The notes under the pieces: model-generated
The model's input: the letters and a program-made list of their open reading frames with translations, nothing else
What the model was told of the DNA's origin: nothing
Database searches by the model: none
In this document: positions 34,393 through 43,097 of the stretch, in pieces
How positions within the stretch are numbered: the first letter of the stretch is position 1
Layout of the letters: each line of letters starts with the position of its first letter
Position numbers and translations under genes: made by a program
Source: QVMM01 sp047030855
Lineage (GTDB): Bacteria > Bacteroidota > Bacteroidia > Bacteroidales > Dysgonomonadaceae
Length of the DNA stretch: 64,000 bases
Assembly: GCA_047030855.1 (NCBI GenBank)
Contig: JBKYIJ010000008.1
Coordinates: forward strand, 2,170,001-2,234,000
Direction: 5' to 3'

Positions 34393-35640
34393 GTGTCAAA
34401 CAGTGTATTGTCTATTACGGTATTGTTTGCAATACTGATATTTTGGGAATTGAACAGCAAGAAGCCGCTCGACTGGACACAGACTTATATTAACACCGAC
34501 AAGGTTCCTTACGGGACGTATATTGTGTTTGATCAGTTGAAAAACGTATTTGAGGACAAAAATGTATATGTTTCGCGTTTTCCTATATCGAATGAATTGG
34601 ACTATGTAAATGAGGATGAGTCTGGTGACGGATATGAATACGATGAAGAGTTTTCCAATACGTCCTATATCTTCATAAATCGGAGTTTCGGAGAGGAAAT
34701 GTGGATGTCGTACGCCAATAACGGACAGAATTTTGAAGTCGATAATCTTGACATCAAAAATTTATTCAGATTTCTTCGTGAAGGCAACAATGTGTTTATT
34801 GCTGCCGAATATATTACGCCGCGTTTGCTGGATTCGCTGGATATTAAAATGGAATCTGTCTGGGCGAGAGAAGATACCGTTTATACGTTCAATTACCTTT
34901 CTAAAAAAGAATTTTCTTTTCCTGTCGTTAATCACAGCCAGTATGCCTTTAATCTGGATAGTTGTAAGTCAGACTTGAAAGTGCTGGCTGAAAGTAAGAA
35001 GCAACGCCGCCCTGTGTTTTTGCGGATAAAGTACGGCACGGGAAATCTTTATCTGAACCTTTTGCCCGTAGCTTTTACGAATGTCGAGGTATTGAAACCT
35101 AATAAGTATGACTTCGCTTTTGCCTGCCTCTCTTATCTGCCGAAAACCGATTATATTATTTGGGACGAATATTTAAAACAAGGCAGGGTAGGCGAGGATA
35201 GTTCGTTTCGGGTTATTTGGAACCATCCCGCGTTACTTGTCGCTTATTATATAGCATTGGTAGGCAGTTTGTTGTTTGTCCTTTTCAGATCGAAACGTAC
35301 GCAACGTATTATCCCCGTCATCGAACCTCCCAAGAATACATCGCTCGAGTTTCTGGATACTATCAGTAATCTGTACTATCACAAGCAAGCATACTTATCC
35401 ATTATGGAGAAAAGACAGGGTTATTTCTTGGAACTTGTCCGCAACCGCTATTATTTGAAGACGGAAAATATTAACAAAGAGTTTATATCTACTCTGAGCC
35501 TCAAATCGAATGTCGATGTTCGGGTTGTTGAAAAAATATTCAGCCTTTATGATGAGGCACAGACAGCATATGATGTGAGCAATGGCTTGTTGCTGAGATA
35601 TAATGCAAGTTTGGAGGAGTTTTATCGGAATATGAAATAA
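34393..35640 (+). CDS. DUF4350 domain membrane-anchored protein
   Basis: 415 residues from a GTG. A hydrophobic N-terminal segment (LSITVLFAILIFWELN) is followed by a large extracytoplasmic domain, a single membrane helix near residue 285 (LLVAYYIALVGSLLFVLF) and a cytoplasmic tail. The N-terminal domain (PYGTYIVFDQLKNVF...FLREGNNVFIAAEYITPRLLDSL) resembles DUF4350, a GATase-like fold found beside MoxR. An ATG at 34380 would give a more usual start (MKDKRV...) but needs one base removed before 34393, so a start-proximal indel is possible. Confidence 0.78.
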   Translation: MSNSVLSITVLFAILIFWELNSKKPLDWTQTYINTDKVPYGTYIVFDQLKNVFEDKNVYVSRFPISNELDYVNEDESGDGYEYDEEFSNTSYIFINRSFGEEMWMSYANNGQNFEVDNLDIKNLFRFLREGNNVFIAAEYITPRLLDSLDIKMESVWAREDTVYTFNYLSKKEFSFPVVNHSQYAFNLDSCKSDLKVLAESKKQRRPVFLRIKYGTGNLYLNLLPVAFTNVEVLKPNKYDFAFACLSYLPKTDYIIWDEYLKQGRVGEDSSFRVIWNHPALLVAYYIALVGSLLFVLFRSKRTQRIIPVIEPPKNTSLEFLDTISNLYYHKQAYLSIMEKRQGYFLELVRNRYYLKTENINKEFISTLSLKSNVDVRVVEKIFSLYDEAQTAYDVSNGLLLRYNASLEEFYRNMK

Positions 35641-35657
35641 AAATAAATACTATAAAT

Positions 35658-36635
35658 ATGTCAGAAGAATTAAGTTTTGAATCAAGAATAGACTTTTCGG
35701 ATCTGAACCAAAAGGTACAGTTGATGAAAGAAGAAATAGGGAAAGTTGTTGTCGGACAACATCAGTTCATCGAGCAAATGATCGTAGCCGTTTTAGCTAA
35801 CGGGCACGTGCTTGTAGAAGGTGTTCCCGGTGTTGCAAAAACACTATCCGCCAAATTGTTGGCGAAAACCATAAAAGTAGACTTTAGCCGCATTCAGTTC
35901 ACGCCCGATCTTATGCCTTCCGATGTTTTGGGTACAAGCGTATTTCTGCCGTCATCGGGAAAATTTGAGTTTAACAAAGGACCTATATTTTCCAATGTCG
36001 TGCTTATTGACGAGATAAACCGTGCTCCTGCCAAAACTCAGGCTGCATTGTTTGAGGTTATGGAAGAGAGGCAAGTGACGAATGACGGTAAAACTTATCG
36101 TTTCGAATATCCTTTTTTGGTTTTGGCAACTCAAAACCCGATAGAGCAAGAAGGAACGTACCGATTGCCCGAGGCTCAACTTGACAGATTCCTGTTCAAG
36201 ATCGAAGTTGGTTATCCTGAACTGGAAGAGGAGGTTGCCATATTAGACAGACAGAACAAAGGTGAATTGTCGCCCGATGTGGAAATAACTCCGATACTGA
36301 ATGCTACTGAACTTAATAAGTTGCGTTTGCAGATACAACAGGTTCATGTTGAAAATCAATTGTTGCAGTATATAGCGCAAATCGTAGGCGGTACGCGGAA
36401 GAATCCGTGGATATCTTTGGGGGCATCACCCCGTGCGTCGCTTGCTATACTGAACGCGTCCAAAGCTTTCGCAGCAACCAGAGGACGTGATTTTATCACG
36501 CCGGAGGATATTGATGAAATGGCTTTGCCCGTTCTTCGGCATAGAATTTTGCTTACGCCCGAAAAAGAAATGGAAGGAACATCTGCCGATACGGTAATTA
36601 AACAACTGATCGAAAAAACGGAAGTCCCCAGATGA
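35658..36635 (+). CDS. MoxR family AAA+ ATPase
   Basis: 325 residues. Walker A is EGVPGVAKTLSAKLLA (near residue 54), Walker B VLIDEINRAPAKTQ, sensor 1 ATQNPIEQEGTYRLPEAQLDRF, and the C-terminal lid contains SPRASLAILNASKAFAA. MoxR ATPases act as chaperones for VWA proteins; DUF58 proteins are their usual partners, and here the DUF58 gene overlaps by 4 bases. Confidence 0.95.
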   Translation: MSEELSFESRIDFSDLNQKVQLMKEEIGKVVVGQHQFIEQMIVAVLANGHVLVEGVPGVAKTLSAKLLAKTIKVDFSRIQFTPDLMPSDVLGTSVFLPSSGKFEFNKGPIFSNVVLIDEINRAPAKTQAALFEVMEERQVTNDGKTYRFEYPFLVLATQNPIEQEGTYRLPEAQLDRFLFKIEVGYPELEEEVAILDRQNKGELSPDVEITPILNATELNKLRLQIQQVHVENQLLQYIAQIVGGTRKNPWISLGASPRASLAILNASKAFAATRGRDFITPEDIDEMALPVLRHRILLTPEKEMEGTSADTVIKQLIEKTEVPR

Positions 36636-37966
36636 TAAAGTTTATCAAAAGCCTTTACCTGCCCAATCGGTTTTTTATTGTACTGCTTGCCTGTATAATC
36701 GGCTTTTTGTTGTGCTTTATTTTCGATACGTTTTTCGTAACAATGCGGATTCTGTTTGGAGTTGCGGTGCTGCTATTTCTGATAGACATGGCTACAGTAT
36801 TCATTCCCCGAAATGCTGTCGAATGTAAGCGTATTTGTCCCGATAAACTATCAAACGGTGATGAAAACAAGATTTCCATTTATTTGCGTAATCTGTACTC
36901 TATTCCGATTTCTGTCAGTATAGTGGAAGAAGCGCCCTTCCAGTTTCAGATGCGAAATCTAAATTTTCATACTTATATAGGCAGCAATGCGGAGAAGATC
37001 ATTTCCTATGAATTGAGACCGACAAAGAGGGGAGAATATGCTTTCGGAACGGTCAATGTCTATGTCAGCAGTTTTCTCGGATTAGTCAAAAGACGGTATA
37101 AGTTTAATGAAGATAAGACTGTGGCTGTTTATCCGTCATTTCTTGAAATGAACAGGTATGAATTGCTGGCGGCATCCAACCGATTGACTGACATCGGAAT
37201 AAAAAAGATAAGGCGGATAGGTCACGCTACGGAATTCGATCATATCAAGCACTATGTAATGGGAGATGATCCCCGTACGATAAATTATAAAGCTTCGGCA
37301 CGTGTCAATCAGCTGATGGTGAATACTTATCAGGAAGAAAAGTCGCAACAGGTATATTGCCTTATAGATAAAGGCAGGACGATGGAAATGCCGTTCGATG
37401 GCATGACGTTGCTCGATTACGCAATTAATTCTTCACTGATGGTAAGCAGCGCGGCTTTGAGCAAAAATGACAAGGTCGGGCTTATAACTTTCTCAAAACA
37501 AATAGATCAAATACTTCCTGCCGACAGAAACCGGCGACAAAGAAATAAAATACTGGAAACACTGTATTCTCAGAGGACGGACTTTAAAGAGTCGGACTAC
37601 GAACGTCTGTTTGTTACGGTGAGGCACAAACTGAACCAGAGAAGTTTAATAATCTTGTTTACCAATTTCGAAACCGTAAACGGGATGCGACGCCAGTTAA
37701 AATATCTGAGCCGATTGGCAAAAGATCATTTGGTTCTGGTTACTTTCTTTCTTAATTCTGAGTTTGACGACGTTTTGTCCCTGCATCCCGATAATATTCA
37801 GGACGTTTTCAGGAAGGCAATGGCTGAAAAACTTTCCAGCGATAAGCAGCTTATTGTTAAAGAACTGAACAGAAACGGAATATATACCGTATTGTCATCA
37901 CCAAAAAATCTGACGATAGATTCTATAAACAAGTATCTTGAATTTAAAACAAGAGGATTGATTTAA
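36632..37966 (+). CDS. DUF58 domain protein (VWA-like) of the MoxR system
   Basis: 444 residues. Two N-terminal membrane helices (FIVLLACIIGFLLCFIFDTF, ILFGVAVLLFLIDMATVF) are followed by a beta-rich periplasmic segment and the DUF58 motif IRRIGHATEFDHIKHYVMGDDPRTINYKASAR. The C-terminal part has a VWA-like fold with a degenerate metal site (CLIDKGRTMEMP). It likely works with the MoxR ATPase encoded immediately upstream. A bidirectional terminator follows. Confidence 0.92.
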   Translation: MIKFIKSLYLPNRFFIVLLACIIGFLLCFIFDTFFVTMRILFGVAVLLFLIDMATVFIPRNAVECKRICPDKLSNGDENKISIYLRNLYSIPISVSIVEEAPFQFQMRNLNFHTYIGSNAEKIISYELRPTKRGEYAFGTVNVYVSSFLGLVKRRYKFNEDKTVAVYPSFLEMNRYELLAASNRLTDIGIKKIRRIGHATEFDHIKHYVMGDDPRTINYKASARVNQLMVNTYQEEKSQQVYCLIDKGRTMEMPFDGMTLLDYAINSSLMVSSAALSKNDKVGLITFSKQIDQILPADRNRRQRNKILETLYSQRTDFKESDYERLFVTVRHKLNQRSLIILFTNFETVNGMRRQLKYLSRLAKDHLVLVTFFLNSEFDDVLSLHPDNIQDVFRKAMAEKLSSDKQLIVKELNRNGIYTVLSSPKNLTIDSINKYLEFKTRGLI

Positions 37967-37980
37967 TCCTAAACTATAAT

Positions 37981-38015
37981 AAAAAAATGCAGATAATTTT
38001 TTACCTGCATTTTTT
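37981..38015. terminator. Bidirectional terminator between DUF58 and the Spy-like gene
   Basis: AAAAAAATGCAG pairs with CTGCATTTTTT across a 12-base loop. The A run and T run on either side suit both converging genes. Confidence 0.82.
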
Positions 38016-38018
38016 CAT

Positions 38019-38481
38019 TTATGGAATATCAATTAATCGTGAGAATGTTCGTATTCTTTTTTTTACAACCTTTCTCATAAAATCCTTCTCGGCACGCTGG
38101 TACTTGAATATCTTTTCGGGAGAAAGAACTTTTTTTGAATTTCTGATAATATTCTTTTTCCAGAGTCGCTTCTTTAATCCTTGTATCTAAAACTTTTTCG
38201 TTGATAGCATTATATTCGGAGTCCGATATGTTCTTTTTCTTTCTTAATGCCCTGATTTCTATTCTTAATTCTTTGTTCAATTCATACTTCTTTTGCATCA
38301 GTTCGTCTGTCAGGGGCAGAAAATCTTTAGTTTCTTTGTCAGTCAGACCTATTTCCTTTACTAAATAGTTGTATTTCTTTTGTTTGAAATCTTCATAATC
38401 AAACTTCTTTTTGCCTTGTGCATTTACTGATGAGGAACATATAGCGAATAAACAAATCAGTAAATAGAATTTATTTTTCAT
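38019..38481 (-). CDS. Small exported Spy/CpxP-like protein, 3' end frameshifted
   Basis: A signal peptide (MKNKFYLLICLFAICSSSVNAQ) precedes a charged, all-helical domain of about 100 residues (YLVKEIGLTDKETKDFLPLTDELMQKKYELNKELRIE), like the periplasmic Spy/CpxP or Heavy-metal-resistance helical proteins found with ECF sigma factors. As written, the frame ends at 38029 with a non-family tail after an A7 run (plus-strand T7 at 38130-38136). Removing one A gives YQKFKKVLSPEKIFKYQRAEKDFM and a normal end at 38019, so I extend the feature to there. It is the last gene of the TPR-sigma-anti-sigma group. Confidence 0.72.
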
Positions 38482-38523
38482 ATAACAATCTTTTATTTTA
38501 TCGGAAACGTAAACAAGAAATTT

Positions 38524-38862
38524 TTAGTACAAAAATGTATCATTATACATATCCTGAGTAACTTCATCTTCCAGAAACAACATAAAATACTCTTCATCCG
38601 AAGAAGCGTACATATCGGTTGTGTGAGTTTTGTCGTTGGTGTTAGCGAGTTGTAAGTCAGGTTTTTTAGACAGTATATTTAATGAGAAAACGATACCGCA
38701 TAATATTGCAGCCACCGCACCCCATGCAACGGGCTTTTTCCATAAGGGGAATTTTTTTGCCTGCTTTTCGGTGCTGATCTTTGACATCATTTCCTTATGA
38801 AAATTATCGAAATAATTTTCAGGAACATTAAACGGGTTGTCTTTATTTAACTTGTCAAGCAT
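38524..38862 (-). CDS. Small membrane protein, probable anti-sigma factor
   Basis: 112 residues: a cytoplasmic N-terminal part (LNKDNPFNVPENYFDNFHKEMMSKI), one membrane helix (PVAWGAVAAILCGIVFSLNIL, about 47-67) and a short acidic extracytoplasmic tail ending in EDEVTQDMYNDTFLY. The PFNVPENYF start is common to small proteins next to Bacteroidota ECF sigma factors. Its place directly after the sigma gene suggests an anti-sigma role; there is no ZAS zinc motif. Confidence 0.65.
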   Translation of the reverse strand: MLDKLNKDNPFNVPENYFDNFHKEMMSKISTEKQAKKFPLWKKPVAWGAVAAILCGIVFSLNILSKKPDLQLANTNDKTHTTDMYASSDEEYFMLFLEDEVTQDMYNDTFLY

Positions 38863-38910
38863 AGCTTTATTTTTAATACATTTTAATAGACTGAACGGAT
38901 ATAAAAAAGT

Positions 38911-39462
38911 TTAATCGGAAGATGTTAAATATTCTTCTATTTTTTTTGCGGCATGATGATAAGATGCTTTTAATGCCCCGACCGACGTTTCGAGTATTTC
39001 AGAAATTTCCTCGTATTTCATTTCGTTGAAGTAACGCATGTTGAAAACAATGCGTTGTTTATCGGGCAAAGTCAGTATTGCCTTTTGCAGTTTCAGCTGT
39101 GCTTCGTCGCCGTCGAAATATGCATCGCTTTCTAGCTTTGTCATCAGAAAGTTTTCTTCGTCGTCAAGCTGTATGTTATTATGTGTACGCTGTTTGTTTA
39201 GAAAAGTGATGCTTTCGTTTGTCGCTATTTTATACAGCCATGTTATCAGTTTCGATTCTCCCCGAAAACCGTCAATATTTGTCCATACTTTCAGAAAAGT
39301 GTTTTGTAAAACATCATTGGCATCGTCGTGCGACATGACAATCTTCCTTATCTGCCAGTACAGTTGTTCGCTGAATGTCTTAACCAAAAGCGAAAAACCT
39401 TGTTCTTTGGTGTTTTCCTTTTGCAGTAGCCGGATTATTTTATCTTCTTCGGTAACGGACAT
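38911..39462 (-). CDS. ECF family RNA polymerase sigma factor
   Basis: 183 residues. Sigma-70 region 2 is FSEQLYWQIRKIVMSHDDANDVLQNTFLKVWTNIDGFRGESKLITWLYKIATNESI, and region 4 is LPDKQRIVFNMRYFNEMKYEEISEILETSVGALKASYHHAAKKIEEYL with its helix-turn-helix. No region 3 is present, as in ECF sigma factors. It starts 13 bases after the TPR gene stop and precedes the likely anti-sigma gene. Confidence 0.94.
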   Translation of the reverse strand: MSVTEEDKIIRLLQKENTKEQGFSLLVKTFSEQLYWQIRKIVMSHDDANDVLQNTFLKVWTNIDGFRGESKLITWLYKIATNESITFLNKQRTHNNIQLDDEENFLMTKLESDAYFDGDEAQLKLQKAILTLPDKQRIVFNMRYFNEMKYEEISEILETSVGALKASYHHAAKKIEEYLTSSD

Positions 39463-39475
39463 TCTTATGATTTAT

Positions 39476-40540
39476 TTATAAAGCATCTTCGGAGTCATCG
39501 CCTAATTCCTCATCTTCCGCATTACTGTAGTCAGTGCCTTGCCCGTCTTCGAACCAGTTGATAAATTTATCCACTTCTTTGGTGTTTTTGTTCCACCAAT
39601 TCATTGACGAAGGAAAGTAACATGCGCTAACATACCGGCAATAAGCCTCAAGGTATCCCGATGCCATAATCTCACTGTAGATAGGCACGAAGAAATCCCA
39701 TAACAATCCCTTTTGCGTATCGTCCTGCATTTGGTTCAGCATGAGAATGACCTTTCGGGTTATATCTTCGAAAAATACAAACTGTTTTTCCGAATCGGCA
39801 GATGTGGGTTTGTGTTGTTGTATATAATCGTAAACGTATTTTTGTTCTATATTCCCGTCGGGCAGCAGTTTGGGCGAATCCTTCGGATATTGGCTGATCA
39901 GCATTTCGTACATTTCACCGAATGCGTCTTTTGATCGCTCAGTGTTGGGTTCTAACAACAGGAAAAAGTGGAAAGATAGAAAACTCTGTACCCATTTGTT
40001 CGAATCGTTCATTACGTATGCGTAAAGCAAAAAGGCGCTTGCATGCGTTGTGTCCACTTCGATGGCTTTTCTCAGATGGATTGCCGCTTGGTTTAAGTCG
40101 TTTATTTTAAAATAGCTGAGTCCGAGATTGTAATGCAACAGGTATTCATCTCCACATTTTCTGACGGCTTCGTTCAGCAGTTTTATTGCGTCGTCAACTT
40201 TGTTCAGTTCTGCCAGTGCAGAGCTTTTGACACAATACGCGTCGAGAAGTAACGGCTGGAAATTAGAGTTTATAACTTTTGTACTGTATTTCAGGGCATC
40301 CTCATAATCTTTCAGGTATAAATATGATAGCGACATTTCGTATGTCGCCGACATGGAGCCGGGATTGATTTTTAATGCTTCCTTATAATAATCTATAGCT
40401 TCTTTATAGCGTCCTTTGTCATGCATGCTTACGCCTCTTCTTATAAGTCTTTCGGAAGAAGCTTGGGGATATATATTTGAAGAAAACAGTAAAAGTATAA
40501 TTGACAGAAATAGCGTATTTCTCATTCTTGCAATATTCAT
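39476..40540 (-). CDS. Exported tetratricopeptide repeat protein
   Basis: 354 residues from the ATG at 40540, with a signal peptide (TLFLSIILLLFSSNIYPQ). About four TPR units follow, for instance RGVSMHDKGRYKEAIDYYKEALKINPGS, then LKDYEDALKYSTKVI, LNKVDDAIKLLNEAV and INDLNQAAIHLRKAIEVD. The C-terminal 150 residues lack TPRs and end in a very acidic tail (DYSNAEDEELGDDSEDAL). A nearer ATG at 40525 is also possible. It is the first gene of the sigma factor group and may feed a periplasmic signal into it. Confidence 0.8.
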   Translation of the reverse strand: MNIARMRNTLFLSIILLLFSSNIYPQASSERLIRRGVSMHDKGRYKEAIDYYKEALKINPGSMSATYEMSLSYLYLKDYEDALKYSTKVINSNFQPLLLDAYCVKSSALAELNKVDDAIKLLNEAVRKCGDEYLLHYNLGLSYFKINDLNQAAIHLRKAIEVDTTHASAFLLYAYVMNDSNKWVQSFLSFHFFLLLEPNTERSKDAFGEMYEMLISQYPKDSPKLLPDGNIEQKYVYDYIQQHKPTSADSEKQFVFFEDITRKVILMLNQMQDDTQKGLLWDFFVPIYSEIMASGYLEAYCRYVSACYFPSSMNWWNKNTKEVDKFINWFEDGQGTDYSNAEDEELGDDSEDAL

Positions 40541-40661
40541 TTCAGTTTGTAAATGTATAAAAACTATCTTAAAAGGGGAATAAGATAGCATAGGCATTGG
40601 CTATTTTTTGATTTTTTTTAGTTTTGGAGCAACTCTTAATTTATATAACTTAAATTATTTC

Positions 40662-40669
40662 TACCTTTG
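40662..40669 (+). promoter_or_regulatory. -7 promoter element for serS
   Basis: TACCTTTG matches TAnnTTTG, 29 bases before the serS ATG. Confidence 0.55.
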
Positions 40670-40698
40670 CATTTCGAATAATTTAACGTATAAATAAA

Positions 40699-41970
40699 AT
40701 GCTGACATTAAAAGTTATCAATGAAGACCCTGAACAGGTGATAAAAAAGCTGGCAAAAAAACATTTTGACGGAAAAGCTATTATCGGAGAGATAATAGAA
40801 CTTGATCAGCAGAGGAAAAAACTACAAACAAATTTAGACAGCCAATTGTCCGAACTAAACAATTTGTCGAAAACGATAGGCGCTTTTATGAAAGAAGGTG
40901 CTAAAGACAAAGCTGAAGAAGCGCGCAGGAGAGTAGCTGACATAAAAGACAGTAATAAGGCGATAGAAGAAGATTTGAAATCTACCGAGCAAAAACTGCA
41001 CGATTTGTTGGTTCTTATTCCTAATCTGCCTTCAGATGAAGTTCCCGAAGGACGAATTGCGGAAGACAATGTCGTGGAAAGATCGGGTGGAGTTGTTCCC
41101 GAATTAGCTTCTGATGCATTGCCTCACTGGGATCTGGCTAAAAAATATGATCTTATTGACTTCGAATTGGGCGTGAAACTGACAGGGGCAGGTTTTCCTG
41201 TTTACAAAGGAAAAGGGGCACGCCTGCAAAGGGCATTGATAAACTTTTTCTTGGATAAGGCAAGAGAAGCAGGCTACCTTGAAGTACAACCTCCGTATAT
41301 GGTAAATGCCGATTCAGGCTATGGAACAGGACAACTTCCCGACAAAGAGGGGCAGATGTATCATGTAACCGTTGATGATCTGTACTTGATACCTACGGCG
41401 GAAGTTCCCGTAACAAACATATACAGGGATGTTATATTGGATGAGAAAGATCTGCCGATAAAGAATACGGCTTATTCCGCTTGTTTCAGACGGGAAGCCG
41501 GTTCGTACGGAAAGGATGTAAGAGGATTGAACCGACTGCATCAGTTTGATAAGGTTGAAATTGTGAGGATAGATAAACCCGAACATTCCTATCAGTCGTT
41601 GAAAGAAATGGTTGCCTATGTCCAGACTCTGGTAGAAGATTTGAAACTTCCTTGGCGTATTTTGCGTTTGTGCGGCGGAGATATGAGTTTTACGTCTGCG
41701 TTGACTTTTGATTTCGAAGTGTTTTCGGCAGCTCAGAAAAGATGGTTGGAAGTGAGTTCGGTTTCTAATTTCGAAAGCTATCAGGCTAATCGATTGAAAT
41801 GCAGGTATCGTGACGGTGACAGAAAGATACAATTGGTACACACTCTGAACGGCAGTGCCTTGGCTCTGCCTCGAATTGTTGCGGCGTTGCTCGAAAACAA
41901 CCAATGTGAAGAAGGAATACGCATTCCTGAAGTATTGGTTCCGTATACAGGATTTGAAATAATAAATTAA
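40699..41970 (+). CDS. serS: Seryl-tRNA synthetase
   Basis: 423 residues. The N-terminal long coiled-coil arm (about 30-105: QQRKKLQTNLDSQLSELNNLSKTIG...KAIEEDLKSTEQKLHDLL) binds tRNA-Ser. The class II core follows with motif 2 (YSACFRREAGSYGKDVRGLNRLHQFDKVE) and motif 3 (NGSALALPRIVAALLENNQ). It charges tRNA-Ser with serine in the cytoplasm. Length is normal. Confidence 0.98.
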   Translation: MLTLKVINEDPEQVIKKLAKKHFDGKAIIGEIIELDQQRKKLQTNLDSQLSELNNLSKTIGAFMKEGAKDKAEEARRRVADIKDSNKAIEEDLKSTEQKLHDLLVLIPNLPSDEVPEGRIAEDNVVERSGGVVPELASDALPHWDLAKKYDLIDFELGVKLTGAGFPVYKGKGARLQRALINFFLDKAREAGYLEVQPPYMVNADSGYGTGQLPDKEGQMYHVTVDDLYLIPTAEVPVTNIYRDVILDEKDLPIKNTAYSACFRREAGSYGKDVRGLNRLHQFDKVEIVRIDKPEHSYQSLKEMVAYVQTLVEDLKLPWRILRLCGGDMSFTSALTFDFEVFSAAQKRWLEVSSVSNFESYQANRLKCRYRDGDRKIQLVHTLNGSALALPRIVAALLENNQCEEGIRIPEVLVPYTGFEIIN

Positions 41971-41977
41971 GCATATA

Positions 41978-42367
41978 ATGAAAGTATATTTGATCGTTAT
42001 TTTGTCGTTTCTTCTCGTACCTATATTCTTTTCGTGCAGTGATGACTACATAGAAAACGGGATTGAAGGCAAATGGCAAATGACTAAGATTGTAAAAGAA
42101 GACGGGAGAGAGTTGACTGTCGATACTATTTTTTATAACTTTAAGAAAGGTGTTTATATGTATCAACGGTCTACAAATAAAGGTTTTACATATTCTACGG
42201 GATTGTATGAAGAAAAATCAGATAGCCTATATTTAGATATACGATATGGGAATAATCCCGTGGAGTGGAACGGAGATTCCTTGCGTGTTTATAAAATTGA
42301 AAAAAGAAAATCGACACGTATGGAATTAGTCTATCAAAATGATAAGTATTTATTCCGAAAATATTAA
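41978..42367 (+). CDS. Small lipocalin-like lipoprotein
   Basis: 129 residues with a lipoprotein signal (ILSFLLVPIFFSC, cysteine followed by SDD). The rest is a single small beta domain beginning GIEGKWQMTKIVKEDG, a pattern of lipocalin-like/calycin lipoproteins. It starts 7 bases after serS and may be co-transcribed. I cannot assign a ligand. Confidence 0.7.
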   Translation: MKVYLIVILSFLLVPIFFSCSDDYIENGIEGKWQMTKIVKEDGRELTVDTIFYNFKKGVYMYQRSTNKGFTYSTGLYEEKSDSLYLDIRYGNNPVEWNGDSLRVYKIEKRKSTRMELVYQNDKYLFRKY

Positions 42368-42453
42368 TTTTTTTTTATTTTAATAAATTGAGGATATTTT
42401 CGTCATAAAATTATAAACTTTATCCTTTGAATAAGGTTATAATAAATAATTCT

Positions 42454-42461
42454 TATTTTTG
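42454..42461 (+). promoter_or_regulatory. -7 promoter element for the SPOR lipoprotein
   Basis: TATTTTTG matches TAnnTTTG, 23 bases before the ATG at 42485. Confidence 0.5.
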
Positions 42462-42484
42462 TGTAAAATAAAAAATGTGTCAAT

Positions 42485-43018
42485 ATGAATAAATTTGTAG
42501 GATTGGGATTATCCCTTGGATTATTGGTGGTTTTAGGTTCATGTAAACCAAAGCAAAGTGCTTATCAATCGGTGTATCAGGCAGCAAAAGAAAGGGAAAT
42601 GACTGAGAATACGCAACCTGTTACTACAGCTCCTGTGACAAAAGAACCGGCATACCCCGTATATGATTCAAAAAACTATGACAGTGAAAAAGTAAGGCAG
42701 GAAAAGATTACCGCTGTTTACGAATCGGATGCTTCGGGTTTACGTTCATATAATGTCGTAATGGCTTCGTTGGCAGTAAAACCGAGTGCCGACGCTTTAA
42801 AATCCAAAATGGAAAATGAAGGTTATAAAGTGATTTTGGCACAAAATGAACAAGGTATGTACAGAGTTATCATTGCAAGTTACGATGACAAACCTTCGGC
42901 TGTAGAAAAAAGAAACGAAATTTCACGCAAGTACCAGTCAATGGGCTCTACGGCATATTTGAAAAAAACATACGGCGTGCCGTTCGATGATCTTTGGATT
43001 CTACAGAGACAATATTAA
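42485..43018 (+). CDS. SPOR domain lipoprotein
   Basis: 177 residues. The lipoprotein signal ends LLVVLGSCKP. A low-complexity Thr/Pro/Gln linker follows (MTENTQPVTTAPVTKEP). The C-terminal 80 residues are a SPOR domain (YNVVMASLAVKPSADALKSKMENEGYKVILAQNEQGMYRVIIASY), which binds glycan strands stripped of stem peptides, often at division sites. A terminator follows. Confidence 0.88.
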   Translation: MNKFVGLGLSLGLLVVLGSCKPKQSAYQSVYQAAKEREMTENTQPVTTAPVTKEPAYPVYDSKNYDSEKVRQEKITAVYESDASGLRSYNVVMASLAVKPSADALKSKMENEGYKVILAQNEQGMYRVIIASYDDKPSAVEKRNEISRKYQSMGSTAYLKKTYGVPFDDLWILQRQY

Positions 43019-43054
43019 TCTCTATTTGTTTTGAATATATAGTTTGTTATATAT

Positions 43055-43090
43055 ATGGCTATTTCAGTTTAGAAGTAGCCATTTTATTTT
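43055..43090 (+). terminator. Intrinsic terminator after the SPOR lipoprotein gene
   Basis: ATGGCTA (43055-43061) pairs with TAGCCAT (43076-43082), then TTTATTTT. It overlaps the unlikely upstream extension of the next ORF, which supports the ATG at 43098. Confidence 0.7.
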
Positions 43091-43097
43091 GTTTTAC

